Of a stretch of DNA of 64,000 nt, positions 1 through 8,696 are shown one piece after another (within the stretch, counting starts at the first letter, position 1; each line of letters starts with the position of its first letter). The notes under the pieces were generated by a model. The model did not search any database. It was not told the origin of the DNA and worked only from the letters and a program-made list of their open reading frames with translations. Position numbers and translations under genes: made by a program. Origin of the DNA: Streptomyces parvulus (lineage in GTDB: Bacteria > Actinomycetota > Actinomycetes > Streptomycetales > Streptomycetaceae); NCBI RefSeq assembly GCF_014648855.1, contig NZ_BMRX01000014.1, positions 124,001-188,000 of the forward strand, written 5' to 3'.

Positions 1-161
1 GCGCGGACCCGCTCGGTGATCCGCTCGACCAGCGCCTCGGGCAGCGGGTAGGGGTTCTCGTTGGTGTTCAGCCGTACGGGCACGTCCAGTTGGGGCGCGC
101 CGTAGGGGGACTTGCCGCGCAGCTCGTCCCGTACGGGGAGGTCGTCGATGCCGAACGTCAC
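1..161 (-). CDS. hisC: Histidinol-phosphate aminotransferase, N-terminal fragment
   Basis: HisC is the PLP enzyme that transaminates imidazole-acetol phosphate to histidinol phosphate in histidine synthesis. Only the first 53 codons are inside the window; the gene continues past the left edge. Translation from the GTG at 161 gives MTFGIDDLPVRDELRGKSPY and then RLNTNENPYPLP, the N-terminal substrate-arm signature of the HisC family. The GTG start overlaps the hisD stop by four bases (GTGA), so the two are very probably translationally coupled in one operon reading leftwards. Identity is from the N-terminus only, since the PLP lysine lies outside the window. Confidence 0.9.
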   Translation of the reverse strand, partial: MTFGIDDLPVRDELRGKSPYGAPQLDVPVRLNTNENPYPLPEALVERITERVR

Positions 162-1483
162 TTGCTCTCCGGGACCTTCCACTCGAACCTCGCCTTGATC
201 GCCGCGCCGTGCGCGGGCAGGTCCTCGGCCTCCGCGAGCGTCACCACGTGGTGCGCGACCTCGGCGAGCGCGTCGCGCGTGTAGTCGACGATGTGGATGC
301 CGCGCAGGAAGGACTGCACCGACAGGCCGGAGGAGTGGCAGGCGCAGCCGCCCGTGGGCAGGACGTGGTTGGACCCGGCCGCGTAGTCGCCGAGGGAGAC
401 GGGCGCCCAGGGGCCGACGAAGACCGCGCCGGCGTTCTTCACCCGGTCGGCGACGGCGGCGGCGTCGGCGGTCTGGATCTCCAGGTGCTCGGCGCCGTAG
501 GCGTCGACGACGCGCAGGCCCTCGTCCACGCCGTCGACCAGGACGATCGCGGACTGGCGGCCCTTCAGGGCGGGGACGATCCGGTCGTCGACGTGCTTGG
601 TGGCCTCGATCTGCGGCTGGAGTTCCTTCTCGACCGCGTCCGCGAGCTCGACTGAGTCGGTGACCAGGACGGCGGCGGCCAGCGGGTCGTGCTCGGCCTG
701 GCTGATCAGGTCGGAGGCGACGTGCACCGGGTCGGCGGTGGCGTCGGCGAGGACCGCGATCTCGGTCGGGCCGGCCTCCGCGTCGATGCCGATCTTCCCG
801 GTGAAGTAGCGCTTGGCGGCGGCCACCCAGATGTTGCCGGGGCCGGTGACCATGTTGGCGGGCGGGCAGGACTCGGTGCCGTACGCGAACATCGCGACGG
901 CGGTGGCGCCGCCCGCCGCGTACACCTCGTCGACCCCGAGCAGGGCGCAGGCGGCGAGGATCGTCGGGTGCGGCAGACCGTCGAACTCGGCCTGGGCGGG
1001 CGAGGCGAGGGCGACCGACTCGACGCCGGCCTCCTGCGCGGGCACCACGTTCATGATCACGGACGAGGGGTAGACCGACCGGCCGCCGGGCGCGTACAGC
1101 CCGACCCGCTCGACCGGCACCCACTTCTCGGTGACCGAGCCGCCGGGCACGACCTGCGTGGTGTGCGTGGAGCGGCGCTGCTCGCGGTGGACGAGGCGGG
1201 CGCGGCGGATGGACTCCTCCAGGGCCGCGCGCACGGCCGGGTCCAGCTCCTCCAGCGCGCGCGTGAGCGCCGCCGCCGGGACCCTGACCTGGTCCAGCCT
1301 GACCCCGTCGAACTGCTCGGCGAAGTCGATCAGCGCCGCGTCGCCCCGATGATGCACGGCCTCGCAGATCGGACGCACCTTCTCCAGGGCGGCCGAGACG
1401 TCGAAGTCGGCTCGGGGCAGCAGGTCGCGCAGGGCGGGACCCTCGGGGAGGGCGTCGCCGCGCAGATCGATTCGGGAGATCAC
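158..1483 (-). CDS. hisD: Histidinol dehydrogenase
   Basis: HisD carries out the last two steps of histidine synthesis, oxidising L-histidinol to histidine with two NAD+ and a Zn2+ ion. The 441-aa product has the usual family length and its typical sequence throughout: MVTGPGNIWVAAAKRYF in the NAD-binding part, GPTEIAVLAD, SQAEHDP, AEHLEIQT and GSNHVLPTGG near the C-terminus. I start it at the GTG at 1483 (MISRIDLRGDALPEG), where family similarity begins; an upstream start at 1615 would add 44 residues with no family resemblance. No strong Shine-Dalgarno precedes the GTG. It is the first gene of the his operon on this strand and overlaps hisC by 4 bp. Confidence 0.96.
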   Translation of the reverse strand: MISRIDLRGDALPEGPALRDLLPRADFDVSAALEKVRPICEAVHHRGDAALIDFAEQFDGVRLDQVRVPAAALTRALEELDPAVRAALEESIRRARLVHREQRRSTHTTQVVPGGSVTEKWVPVERVGLYAPGGRSVYPSSVIMNVVPAQEAGVESVALASPAQAEFDGLPHPTILAACALLGVDEVYAAGGATAVAMFAYGTESCPPANMVTGPGNIWVAAAKRYFTGKIGIDAEAGPTEIAVLADATADPVHVASDLISQAEHDPLAAAVLVTDSVELADAVEKELQPQIEATKHVDDRIVPALKGRQSAIVLVDGVDEGLRVVDAYGAEHLEIQTADAAAVADRVKNAGAVFVGPWAPVSLGDYAAGSNHVLPTGGCACHSSGLSVQSFLRGIHIVDYTRDALAEVAHHVVTLAEAEDLPAHGAAIKARFEWKVPESK

Positions 1484-1524
1484 GGAACCAATTCTCTCAG
1501 ACCCGCGTCGGGCACGGTCCGCGC

Positions 1525-1541
1525 GTATCAATGGCTGATAC
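1525..1541. promoter_or_regulatory. Inverted repeat in the hisD / 1684-gene divergent promoter region
   Basis: GTATCA and TGATAC flank 5 bp. The site lies 42 bp upstream of the hisD start and 143 bp upstream of the divergent gene, so it could be an operator for hisD. This is inference from position and symmetry only. Confidence 0.3.
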
Positions 1542-1683
1542 AGAACACGGCCACCGGGGGCGGTCCGGGCGAACTCACCCGAATCGGTGCTCACTTTGAG
1601 TGTTCGGAGTGTCACCCAGTGGGCATGAACGGTTGTACGAAGAGTAAGCGACCGGCGGGTAGTTGGGGAGGGAGTGAAGTGCC

Positions 1684-3261
1684 GTGACCGTAGTGGTGGG
1701 CCCTCGTGACGGAGAGCTGCCGGACGACCTGACCGCCGCCGAGGCCGGCATGTGGCAGGCCTTCCGCAACGGCAGCGTGTACGACCTGAGCAGCGGCGAC
1801 GCGCTCGTCGACGACCCGCACGGCGGGCACCCGTGGGGGTCGGAGCGGAGCGTGCGGGCCCGCATCGTGTGCTGGCTGCTGCTCGACGGGCCGCCGGCGC
1901 TGGCGGGCCGGGTGGCCTCTCTCCAGCTCACCGGCGTGCGGATCAGCGGCACGATGGACCTGGCCGGCGGCACCGTGGAGCCGTACGTGGAGCTGCGGGG
2001 CTGCCGGTTCGAGCGGGAGGTGCTGTTGCCGGAGACCCGCTTCACCACCGTGCGCCTGGTGGACTGCTCGGTGCCCCGCCTGGAGGCGGCCCGGCTGCAC
2101 ACGGAGGGCGACCTGCACCTGCCCCGCTCCCGCTTCCGGGGCGGCATACGGCTCACGGACGCGCGGATAGGCACCGACCTGCTGCTCAACCAGGCGATCG
2201 TGCACCGGGACCGGCACGGCCGCTCCATCGCCGCCGACGGCATGACCGTCGGCCAGGACCTCCAGGCCGAGATGCTGGAGTCGCACGGCGAGGTGAGCCT
2301 GCGCAGCGCCCAGGTGGGCGTCTCGCTGAGCCTGCGCGGCGCCCGGCTCCTCAATCCGTACACGCGGCACGCGCTCAACGCCCCGCAGCTCACGGTGGAG
2401 CGCACGCTGTACCTGACGCCCGCGGGGCTGGGCAGCCCGCTGCTGCGGGGCACCACGCCGGCGCAGGGCACGCGGATCCAGCGCTTCGAGTGCGAGGGCG
2501 GGGTGCGGCTGGACGACGGGCGGTTCGGCGACGCGCTCGACTTCGAGCACGCGCGGTTCACCTTCACCGACGAGCAGGAGCTGTCGCTGCGCCGGGTGCA
2601 GACGCCCGAGCTGCGCTTCCTCGGCGAGCGGCCGGCCCGCGGCCGGGTGGTGCTGTCGGGCGCCCGGGTCGTCAACCTGATGGACCGGGCGGACAGCTGG
2701 CCGGGGCCGGGCCGGCTCCACATGGGCGGCTTCGCCTACGAGAACCTGGTGCCGCGCGGGCCCTTCCCGCTGGAGAAGCGGCTGCGCTGGGTGGGCGCCG
2801 CGACCGCCGAGTACAACCCGGAGCCGTACGAGCGTCTCGCGGCCGTGCTGCGGGCCGGCGGCGAGGACGAGGTCGCCCGCGAGGTGCTGCTCGCCAAGCA
2901 CCGCCGGCGCCGCGAGAGCCTGCCGGTCGCCGCGAAGCTCGTGGGGTACGCCCAGGACTGGACGGTGGCCTACGGCTACCGGCCGGGGCGGGCGGCGGTG
3001 TGGATGGCGGTGCTGTGGGCGGCGGGCTCGCTGGCCTTCGCGCGTGCGCAGCCGCCGCCGCTGAAGGCCGGCGAGCACCCGGACTGGAACCCGGCCCTCT
3101 TCGCCCTCGACCTGCTCCTGCCGGTCATCGACCTCGGCCAGGCCGGCTTCTGGCACCTCCACGACGGCTGGCAGTGGCTGGCGACGGCCCTGATCCTGCT
3201 GGGCTGGATCCTGGCCACGACGGTGGCGGCGGGCGCGACCCGCCTGCTCCGCAGAAGCTGA
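1684..3261 (+). CDS. Membrane-anchored repeat protein of unknown function
   Basis: A 525-aa protein found in Streptomyces, sometimes labelled a membrane-associated oxidoreductase, although I see no redox motif. After about 60 residues there is a long region (about 75-340) of short repeating beta-strand phrases (LTGVRISGTMDLAGG, VELRGCRFE, LRLTDARIGTDLLL-type), which suggests a pentapeptide-like or beta-helical solenoid. The C-terminal third holds two hydrophobic segments (about 435-455 and 495-520) that would anchor it in the membrane. The GTG start at 1684 is preceded by GGGAGGGAG. It is transcribed divergently from hisD. Function cannot be assigned. Confidence 0.85.
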   Translation: MTVVVGPRDGELPDDLTAAEAGMWQAFRNGSVYDLSSGDALVDDPHGGHPWGSERSVRARIVCWLLLDGPPALAGRVASLQLTGVRISGTMDLAGGTVEPYVELRGCRFEREVLLPETRFTTVRLVDCSVPRLEAARLHTEGDLHLPRSRFRGGIRLTDARIGTDLLLNQAIVHRDRHGRSIAADGMTVGQDLQAEMLESHGEVSLRSAQVGVSLSLRGARLLNPYTRHALNAPQLTVERTLYLTPAGLGSPLLRGTTPAQGTRIQRFECEGGVRLDDGRFGDALDFEHARFTFTDEQELSLRRVQTPELRFLGERPARGRVVLSGARVVNLMDRADSWPGPGRLHMGGFAYENLVPRGPFPLEKRLRWVGAATAEYNPEPYERLAAVLRAGGEDEVAREVLLAKHRRRRESLPVAAKLVGYAQDWTVAYGYRPGRAAVWMAVLWAAGSLAFARAQPPPLKAGEHPDWNPALFALDLLLPVIDLGQAGFWHLHDGWQWLATALILLGWILATTVAAGATRLLRRS

Positions 3262-3335
3262 TCCCTCCAGGGGCTGCGCGGCTCATCCACCGCCGACGTG
3301 AGCACCGGGCCGCCCGGCCCGCACCCGCACGGAGG

Positions 3336-3411
3336 CCGACCCCTCCCGCCGCAGCCCCGCGCTCCCCCAACTCCCGGCCGCCGACCCCTGCCGCCGCAGC
3401 CCCGCGCTCCC
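3336..3411. repeat. Direct repeat, 31-bp copies with 45-bp period
   Basis: Copies at 3336-3366 and 3381-3411 differ at one position. Each starts CCGACCCCT and ends CCCGCGCTCCC. The intervening 14 bp complete a 45-bp unit. Confidence 0.8.
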
Positions 3412-3544
3412 ACCACCCGCGGCCGCCGACGGCGGGAAGCCCGGCGGGGGCCACCCGCGGCCGACGACGAAAGCCGCACGGGTGGTGCGGGTGGGAACAC
3501 GACGGGGCCGAAGGCGAAGCCGAGGCCGAATCCGATCCCACCCC

Positions 3545-3570
3545 GCACAACCATCCCGCACAACCATCCC
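3545..3570. repeat. Tandem 13-bp repeat
   Basis: GCACAACCATCCC occurs twice with no gap, ending 24 bp before the ATG at 3595, in what should be the promoter or leader of that gene. Confidence 0.8.
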
Positions 3571-3594
3571 GCCCGGTCGACCGTCGTAGACACC

Positions 3595-4626
3595 ATGCTG
3601 CGCGCGTTCCTCCGGACCGCGGCCGCCCGTGCCCGCGCCCGGAGCACCCGGCCCGACCAAGACGACGACGTGCTCCTCGACGCCCCCGACGACCGCCTCG
3701 CCCCCGCCCTCCTCGCGGCGGCCCGCGGCGAGCACACCCCGGCGGCCGGCCTCCTCGCCGGTACCCGGGAGCGGGCGGAGTGGGAGCACCGCGACCGGTA
3801 CACGACCCGGCTCGCCGCCTTCTCCCGCTCGCGTTCGGCGTGGCTCGACGCCTGGCGCATCACCGACCCGCAGGACCCCGACGCCCTGCTGGTCGCGGCC
3901 CGCCTGGCGGTGTCCCGCCACTGGGACTCGCCGGACCGTGCCCTGCTCCTGCGCCAGATCGTGCCCGCCGTCACCGCGGCGGCCGAGGCGGCGGGACCCG
4001 ACCCAGTGCCGTGGCGGACGGCGCTGGACGCGGCGCGCGGCGCGGGCGCCGGGCACGCGGAGTTCGAGCGGCTGTGGGAGCAGGCGGTCCGCCGCTCCCC
4101 GCACCACTACGGCTGCCACGTCGCCGCCCTGGAGTACCTGGCCGCCGCCTCGCCCGGCGCCCACCGCGAGTGCCTGGACTTCGCGGAGACGGCCGCGCAG
4201 GACGCCCCCGAGGACGCCCTGGTCCGCGCCCTGCCCCTGCGGGCGGCCTTCACCTGCCTGACCACGGCCGACGACGGCGGCGACGCCGTACCCCCGCAGG
4301 GCCTCCGTGCCCGCCTGGACGCGGCGGCCGACCGGGCGATCGCCCTCTCCGCGGCCCACCCGGCGGCCGACCCGTGGGCGGCGGAGCTGCGGAACCTGCT
4401 CGTGTACGTCCTGCTGCGGCTGGGCCGGCGCGCGGACGCGGCGGAGCAACTGCGCCTGACCGGCCCGTACGTCACGTCCTTCCCCTGGGACCGGGAGACC
4501 GACGACCCGCTCGGCCGCTTCCTCGGGGTGCGGGCCGAGGTGCGGGCGGCCGCGGCACCCCCGGCGGCGGGTTCGGGCCATCCACGAAGTGGGCGCGGCG
4601 GACGCGTCCGCCCCGGCGACCATTAG
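3595..4626 (+). CDS. Hypothetical helical protein
   Basis: A 343-aa soluble, Ala-rich, mainly helical protein starting MLRAFLRTAAARARARS. It contains phrases such as AWLDAWRITDPQDPDALLV and SPHHYGCHVAALEYLAA, which read like TPR-type helical hairpins; the layout (DPDALLVAARLAVSRHWDSP) suggests repeats of paired helices. No catalytic motif, signal peptide or membrane segment is visible. I chose the ATG at 3595 because sequence upstream in the same frame is low-complexity Pro/Arg. The gene ends 11 bp before the next one, suggesting co-transcription. Function unknown. Confidence 0.75.
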   Translation: MLRAFLRTAAARARARSTRPDQDDDVLLDAPDDRLAPALLAAARGEHTPAAGLLAGTRERAEWEHRDRYTTRLAAFSRSRSAWLDAWRITDPQDPDALLVAARLAVSRHWDSPDRALLLRQIVPAVTAAAEAAGPDPVPWRTALDAARGAGAGHAEFERLWEQAVRRSPHHYGCHVAALEYLAAASPGAHRECLDFAETAAQDAPEDALVRALPLRAAFTCLTTADDGGDAVPPQGLRARLDAAADRAIALSAAHPAADPWAAELRNLLVYVLLRLGRRADAAEQLRLTGPYVTSFPWDRETDDPLGRFLGVRAEVRAAAAPPAAGSGHPRSGRGGRVRPGDH

Positions 4627-4637
4627 GCTTCTGCGTC

Positions 4638-5378
4638 GTGACCACCGTCCGGCTCCCCCTCTTCCCCCTGAACTCCGTCCTGTTCCCGGGGCTGGTGCTC
4701 CCGCTCAACATCTTCGAGGAGCGCTATCGCGCCATGATGCGCGAACTGCTGAAGACCTCCGAGGACGAACCCCGCCGGTTCGCCGTCGTGGCGATCCGCG
4801 ACGGCCACGAGGTGGCCCGGAGCGCCCCGGGCCTGCCCGACCCGACGGCGACGCCGGAGCGCGGGCCGGCGGCCGGGTTCGGGCCCGACCCGCTCAAGTC
4901 GTTCCACAAGGTGGGCTGCATCGCGGACGCGGCGACGATCCGCGAGCGGGCCGACGGCACCTTCGAGGTGCTGGCGACCGGCACGAACCGGGTGCGGCTG
5001 GTGTCGGTGGAGTCCTCCGGCCCCTTCCTGACGGCCGAGCTGGAACCCCTGCCCGAGGATCCGGGCGACGAGGCCGGCGCGCTGGCCGAGGGCGTGCTGC
5101 GGTCCTTCCGGCAGTACCAGAAGCGGCTGGCCGGGGCGCGCGAGCGGTCGCTGGCGACCGGCGCCGAGCTGCCGGACGAGCCGGGAGTCGTCTCCTACCT
5201 GGTCGCCGCCGCGATGATGCTGGACACGCCGACCAAGCAGCGCCTGCTCCAGGCCCCGGACACCGCGTCCCGCCTGAAGGACGAGCTGAGGCTCCTGCGC
5301 TCCGAGACGGCCGTCATCCGCTCGCTGCCGTCCCTGCCCGCGTCGGAGCTGACGCGCGGCCCGACCAGTCTCAACTGA
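4638..5378 (+). CDS. Lon N-terminal (LON substrate-binding) domain protein
   Basis: A 246-aa protein consisting of a single LON domain, without the ATPase or protease parts of Lon. Family features include an N-terminal LPLFPLNSVLFPG, the PLNIFEERYRAMM segment, and a helical C-terminal half (SYLVAAAMMLDTPTKQRLLQ) where Lon proteins bind substrates. Stand-alone LON-domain proteins are widespread in actinobacteria and their role is not settled; substrate recognition or adaptor work is the usual suggestion. The GTG at 4638 starts 11 bp after the preceding gene. The next gene begins 11 bp downstream, so the three genes from 3595 to 5887 look like one operon. Confidence 0.9.
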   Translation: MTTVRLPLFPLNSVLFPGLVLPLNIFEERYRAMMRELLKTSEDEPRRFAVVAIRDGHEVARSAPGLPDPTATPERGPAAGFGPDPLKSFHKVGCIADAATIRERADGTFEVLATGTNRVRLVSVESSGPFLTAELEPLPEDPGDEAGALAEGVLRSFRQYQKRLAGARERSLATGAELPDEPGVVSYLVAAAMMLDTPTKQRLLQAPDTASRLKDELRLLRSETAVIRSLPSLPASELTRGPTSLN

Positions 5379-5389
5379 GGACCGGCCCG

Positions 5390-5887
5390 ATGGCGAAGAA
5401 GACGAAGCAGCAGTCCGGCGGGACGCCCGCCACGGTGGCCCTCGCGGCCGCGGGGGTGGCGTTCACCGTGCACGCCTACGAGCACGACCCGGCCCACCCG
5501 TCCTACGGCGAGGAGGCGGCCGAGGCGATGGGCGTCTCCCCGGACCGCGTCTTCAAGACCCTGGTGGCGGACGTGGACGGCGCCCTGACGGTCGCGGTGG
5601 TCCCGGTGGCGGGCCGCCTGGACCTGAAGGCCCTCGCGGCCGCGGTGGGCGGCAAGCGCGCGGCGATGGCCGACCCGGCGCTGGCCGAGCGCACCACCGG
5701 CTACGTGCGGGGCGGCATCTCGCCCCTGGGCCAGCGCAAGCGGCTGGCGACGGTCCTGGACGCGTCCGCGTCGGAGCACGCCACGATCTGCGTGTCGGCG
5801 GGCCGGCGCGGCCTGGAGGTCGAGCTGGCCCCGGCCGACCTGGCCGGCCTGACGGGCGCCGTCCTGGCCCCGGTCGCCCGCGCGTAG
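5390..5887 (+). CDS. ybaK: YbaK/EbsC-type aminoacyl-tRNA deacylase
   Basis: A 165-aa trans-editing protein of the YbaK/ProX fold, expected to hydrolyse mischarged Cys-tRNA(Pro) or a related misacylated tRNA. Family features are the N-terminal TPATVALAAAGVAFTVHAYEHDP, Lys56 in DRVFKTLV (the position of the essential lysine of YbaK), and GGISPLGQRKRL in the C-terminal half. Its length is normal for a single-domain YbaK. It starts 11 bp after the LON-domain gene and is followed by a terminator-like hairpin. The exact tRNA target is inferred from the family only. Confidence 0.9.
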   Translation: MAKKTKQQSGGTPATVALAAAGVAFTVHAYEHDPAHPSYGEEAAEAMGVSPDRVFKTLVADVDGALTVAVVPVAGRLDLKALAAAVGGKRAAMADPALAERTTGYVRGGISPLGQRKRLATVLDASASEHATICVSAGRRGLEVELAPADLAGLTGAVLAPVARA

Positions 5888-5916
5888 CCCCCGGCGGGGG
5901 CGGCGGACCGGCGGGG

Positions 5917-5940
5917 GCCGCCCGGAGCGGACCGGGCGGC
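5917..5940. terminator. Hairpin between convergent genes
   Basis: Perfect 9-bp arms (GCCGCCCGG / CCGGGCGGC) around a 6-nt loop, between the convergent ends at 5887 and 5951. There is no T-run, as is usual in Streptomyces. Confidence 0.6.
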
Positions 5941-5950
5941 GGCGCGGGAG

Positions 5951-6637
5951 CTACGCCGGCTTGTCGCCGTACGGTGCCGGCCAGGGGTCGGGCTCCGGGT
6001 CCCGGGGGCCGAACAGGCCGGTCAGCCCGAGGTGGACGACGAGCGCCGACAGCGACCACGCCAGCAGCGCGCCCTTGGCGCCCAGCTTCAGGGGCGCGTC
6101 GAACGTGACGCCCTTGCCCACGTCCTGCGCGTGGGCGATGACGTCCTCGGCGGGGCCCAGCCACACGCCGACCCGCCAGGCGAGGAACGAGCCGAGCAGT
6201 CCGCCGACACCGAGGGCCACGACCAGCGGCACACCGCCGCGCCGCCGCAGCAGGAAGGCCACGACCGCGCAGAAGGCGCCGAACGCGAGTGCGAGCAGCG
6301 TGAACGTTCCGTCGACGCCGATCGCCTGTTCGCCCTCGGACTCCTTGAGGAAGACCACCCAGCGCCCGTCGACCACGTCGCCGACGAGCGGCACGGTCGG
6401 CGCCAGCTTCCACCACAGCACGCCGAGCAGCGCGCCGGAGAGGGCGATCGCCAGTACGGCCACGGCCGCCTGCCGCAGTTCCGTCAGCATCCCGGGGCCG
6501 TCCTGTTCGCCGTGGTGGTCGTACGGTGCGGCGGGCGCGGTTCCCACCGCGTGCGCGCCGACGGGCGGCGGCACCGGCCCGCCCCGGTACGAGGAGCGGT
6601 CGTCCGGCGGGGGTGGCGGAGTCAGAGGTGCGGTCAC
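5951..6637 (-). CDS. DUF2567-like membrane protein
   Basis: A 228-aa integral membrane protein with a Pro-rich cytoplasmic N-terminus (about 45 residues) and four predicted membrane segments: about 55-78, 112-128, 138-155 and 190-210. The segment after the first helix (GALLGVLWWKLAPTVPLVGDV) resembles actinobacterial DUF2567 proteins. It starts with GTG at 6637, 34 bp downstream of the ABC permease gene, so it is probably the third gene of that operon and may be an accessory subunit. That role is inferred from position. Confidence 0.8.
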   Translation of the reverse strand: MTAPLTPPPPPDDRSSYRGGPVPPPVGAHAVGTAPAAPYDHHGEQDGPGMLTELRQAAVAVLAIALSGALLGVLWWKLAPTVPLVGDVVDGRWVVFLKESEGEQAIGVDGTFTLLALAFGAFCAVVAFLLRRRGGVPLVVALGVGGLLGSFLAWRVGVWLGPAEDVIAHAQDVGKGVTFDAPLKLGAKGALLAWSLSALVVHLGLTGLFGPRDPEPDPWPAPYGDKPA

Positions 6638-6671
6638 CCCGCCATCGTGCCAAACCCGCCTGTGCGGCGCG

Positions 6672-7565
6672 TCACCGGACGGCCGCCCTGCGGTACGCCC
6701 AGGTGGCGACGGCGAGGGAGATCACCCCGACCCCCGCGCACACCGCGAGGTCGCCGAGGACGAAGGCCCAGTCGGGGCTCTCCCCGAAGGTGCGGGCGAA
6801 GGCCTCCACGCCGTACGTGGAGGGCAGCAGGTCCCGGACCAGCCGGACCGCCTCCGGCATCCGCTCGGCGGGCAGCACGCCGAGGAGCAGCGCGGCGGAC
6901 ATGCCCAGCTGGCCCAGCAGGGTGGCGAACTCGGGCCGCGGCGCGAGCAGGCCCAGGGCGGCCCCCAGGCCGGCGAGGGCGGCGCCCGCCAGCGGGATGA
7001 CCGCCGCCAGCACCCACAGGTGCGTCATCGGCAGCCCGAACAGCAGGCAGCCGAAGACCGCGGTCACCACGGTCCCGGGCACCGTGAAGGACGCGTACGC
7101 CCCCGCCGCGCCCAGCACCACGGCGGCCGGCGGGACGGGCAGCGTCGCATAGTGGTCGAGGCCGCCGCTGGCGCGCAGCTGCCCGAAGTACTGGGCCAGC
7201 AGGTTCAGCGCCACGAAGGCCACGACCAGCACCGCCGAACCGGCGACCACGGCCCGCGCCTCGCCGCCGCCGTCCACCACGCCGCGCATCAGGATCATGA
7301 TGCCGACGGACTGGAAGGTGGCCACGAAGAGCAGCGGGATCCGCGCGACCCGCGCCCGGGACAGCTGCGCCCGGTACACGGCGACCAGGGAGGGCCACAG
7401 CCGCGCCCTGGGCCCCAGCTCGGCGGCGTCCTGCTCCTGGACGGCCAGGGCGCCGCCCGGCAGGACATCGGCGGATACGACACTCACGTCGCGCTGCTCC
7501 CCTTCGTTGGGGTCGTTGGAGGCGGTCGCCCTGACGGGTACGGATGCGGCGGCCGATGTGCTCAC
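6672..7565 (-). CDS. ABC-2 type transporter permease
   Basis: A 297-aa membrane protein with a soluble N-terminus of about 65 residues and six hydrophobic segments between residues 75 and 290, the layout of ABC-2 (drug or lipid exporter) permeases. It would form the channel for the ATPase encoded 11 bp upstream. I start it at the GTG at 7565 (MSTSAAASVPVRA); no strong ribosome-binding site is visible, so expression probably depends on coupling to the upstream gene. The substrate cannot be read from the sequence. Confidence 0.88.
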   Translation of the reverse strand: MSTSAAASVPVRATASNDPNEGEQRDVSVVSADVLPGGALAVQEQDAAELGPRARLWPSLVAVYRAQLSRARVARIPLLFVATFQSVGIMILMRGVVDGGGEARAVVAGSAVLVVAFVALNLLAQYFGQLRASGGLDHYATLPVPPAAVVLGAAGAYASFTVPGTVVTAVFGCLLFGLPMTHLWVLAAVIPLAGAALAGLGAALGLLAPRPEFATLLGQLGMSAALLLGVLPAERMPEAVRLVRDLLPSTYGVEAFARTFGESPDWAFVLGDLAVCAGVGVISLAVATWAYRRAAVR

Positions 7566-7576
7566 CGTGCGTGCGC

Positions 7577-8623
<1,047 letters not shown>

Positions 8624-8670
8624 CCCGGTCCGCTCCCGGGTCCGCCCATAAGTGTCGATTCAGCCGGGGA

Positions 8671-8696
8671 CCGCGGCGGACCTCACTCCGCCGCGG
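8671..8696 (-). terminator. Hairpin at the 3' end of the NYN gene
   Basis: Perfect 10-bp arms (CCGCGGCGGA / TCCGCCGCGG) around a 6-nt loop. The TGA of the NYN gene sits at the loop, so the last codons form one arm. Probably an intrinsic terminator. Confidence 0.6.

Larger units (their letters stand above)
3262..3594. other. 333-bp gap with two tandem repeats
   Basis: No convincing gene is seen. An upstream in-frame extension of the next gene across this region encodes only Pro/Arg-rich low-complexity sequence. The gap contains two copies of a 31-bp element 45 bp apart and a tandem 13-bp repeat, listed separately. The promoter of the gene at 3595 should lie here, but no clear -10/-35 pair is visible. 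Confidence 0.6.

Noticed and set aside
5195..5779. 194-codon minus-strand reading frame over the LON-domain and YbaK genes
   Set aside because: It is the antisense of two well-recognised genes, with biased His/Arg/Gly composition typical of third-position GC shadows.
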